From the NCBI GenBank assembly GCA_025924845.1, contig JAICHN010000309.1:1-6191 (forward strand): a stretch of DNA of 6,191 nt, in the 5' to 3' direction. The translations under genes and the position numbers were made by a program. This document shows, piece after piece, positions 5,598-6,191 of the stretch (position 1 is its first letter; each line of letters starts with the position of its first letter). The notes under the pieces are model-generated. The model did not search any database. It saw nothing but the letters and a program-made list of their open reading frames with translations, and was not told the origin of the DNA. This stretch comes from Chloroflexota bacterium. Its GTDB lineage: Bacteria; Chloroflexota; UBA5177; JANWHV01.

Positions 5598-6191
5598 GCA
5601 TGCCGCGAATTCTCACGCCCACCCTACTTGAATACCTGGCGGCGAAATCCGTGCTTCCCTGGGCGGATATCACCTGGACCGGCGTTGGTCTGGCCCGTTG
5701 GCGGGCCACGGCGGCCGACCCCGGCTATCTTCTCTGCGGGCTTGCCGGTGGCCTGGCCGCCAATCCGCGCCCCGGAACCGTGCTGATCCCCGAGCGAGTC
5801 GGATTGGCGGATGGGCGCCGGTTCGACTGCGACCCGGCCATGGTTCGCGCCCTGCAAACAGCGGCGCGGGATGCCGCGCTCACCACGGACAGCAGACCGC
5901 TGCTGACCAGCGACGCCATGGTAGTGGGACCGGCGCGCGGTTTATGGGCCGACCGCGGTTTCGTGGCGGCGGACATGGAAACCGGAAAACTGGCGGCCGC
6001 GGGCTTTCGCGTGGCAACGGTTCGGGTCATTCTCGACAACGCGAAAGATGAGATTTCAGCGGAGTGGGAACACCCGGCGCGGGCCATCCTGCACCTGAAG
6101 CTGAAGGAGCTGTTCTGGCTAGGCCGAGTCGCGCCGCTATTTTCCCGGCGCGCGGCACAAGCGCTCAAGGCGGGTCTACGCCGGATGCCCG
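5594..6191 (+). CDS. hpnG: Hopanoid-associated nucleoside phosphorylase/nucleosidase HpnG, 3' end outside window
   Basis: The frame is open to the right edge, giving 199 residues without a stop. HpnG-type proteins belong to the MTA/SAH nucleosidase (PNP/UDP) fold and are expected to remove adenine from adenosylhopane to give ribosylhopane. Visible motifs are: ILTPTLLE (6-13), whose Glu13 sits where these enzymes carry a catalytic acid; TGVGLAR (29-35); the CGLAGGL loop (48-54) followed by RPGTVLIPE; VAADMETGKLAAAG (124-137), matching the substrate-binding Met-Glu; and VRVILDNAKDE (143-153), whose Asp148 matches the adenine-contacting Asp. Only about 48 residues precede the CGLAGGL loop, against about 75 in E. 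coli Pfs, so the N-terminal part is compact. No ribosome site precedes the ATG at 5594. A stop at 5558-5560 limits upstream extension, and the only in-frame alternative nearby is GTG at 5588. Translation is probably coupled to the upstream small ORF. Position after hpnH and hpnA supports HpnG over a general purine-salvage enzyme. Confidence 0.82.
   Translation, partial: MSMPRILTPTLLEYLAAKSVLPWADITWTGVGLARWRATAADPGYLLCGLAGGLAANPRPGTVLIPERVGLADGRRFDCDPAMVRALQTAARDAALTTDSRPLLTSDAMVVGPARGLWADRGFVAADMETGKLAAAGFRVATVRVILDNAKDEISAEWEHPARAILHLKLKELFWLGRVAPLFSRRAAQALKAGLRRMP

Overview
The window is a GC-rich (roughly 60-65% by eye), gene-dense stretch of bacterial chromosome. Most of it is a hopanoid biosynthesis locus. 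From left to right it holds: the 3' part of a gene for a YccF-type membrane protein (+), a strong hairpin terminator, a UlaG-like metallo-beta-lactamase-fold hydrolase (+), a squalene-hopene cyclase (shc, -) convergent with the hydrolase, a short AT-richer divergent control region, and then a rightward cluster hpnH - hpnA - (29-codon ORF) - hpnG. The last gene runs off the right edge. There are no RNA genes, CRISPR arrays, insertion sequences or tRNA-type attachment sites that I can see. No gene-free stretch exceeds about 105 bases.

The locus is a partial route to C35 hopanoids. Shc cyclises squalene to hopene (diploptene). HpnH, a radical SAM enzyme, joins a 5'-deoxyadenosyl group to it to give adenosylhopane. 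HpnG, a nucleoside-phosphorylase-fold protein, is expected to remove adenine and give the ribosylhopane intermediate. HpnA is an extended short-chain dehydrogenase that travels with these genes and has no firmly assigned step. Squalene-making genes (hpnC/D/E) and later tailoring genes are not in the window. shc is transcribed divergently from hpnHAG across less than 100 bases, which suits joint control.

The least explained part is the hpnA-hpnG junction (5489-5597). The best ribosome binding site there serves a 29-codon ORF, not hpnG. That ORF contains a perfect 11-bp inverted repeat and ends in an ATGA overlap with hpnG. Whether this is a leader peptide, a translational coupling device or a gene remnant cannot be settled from one sequence.

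The organism cannot be named with confidence. GC-rich coding, a YccF protein, Shc of the prokaryotic type (DIDD motif, about 623 residues) and a compact hpnHAG cluster fit several soil or thermophile lineages, for example Chloroflexota-like bacteria. I see no lineage-specific marker.
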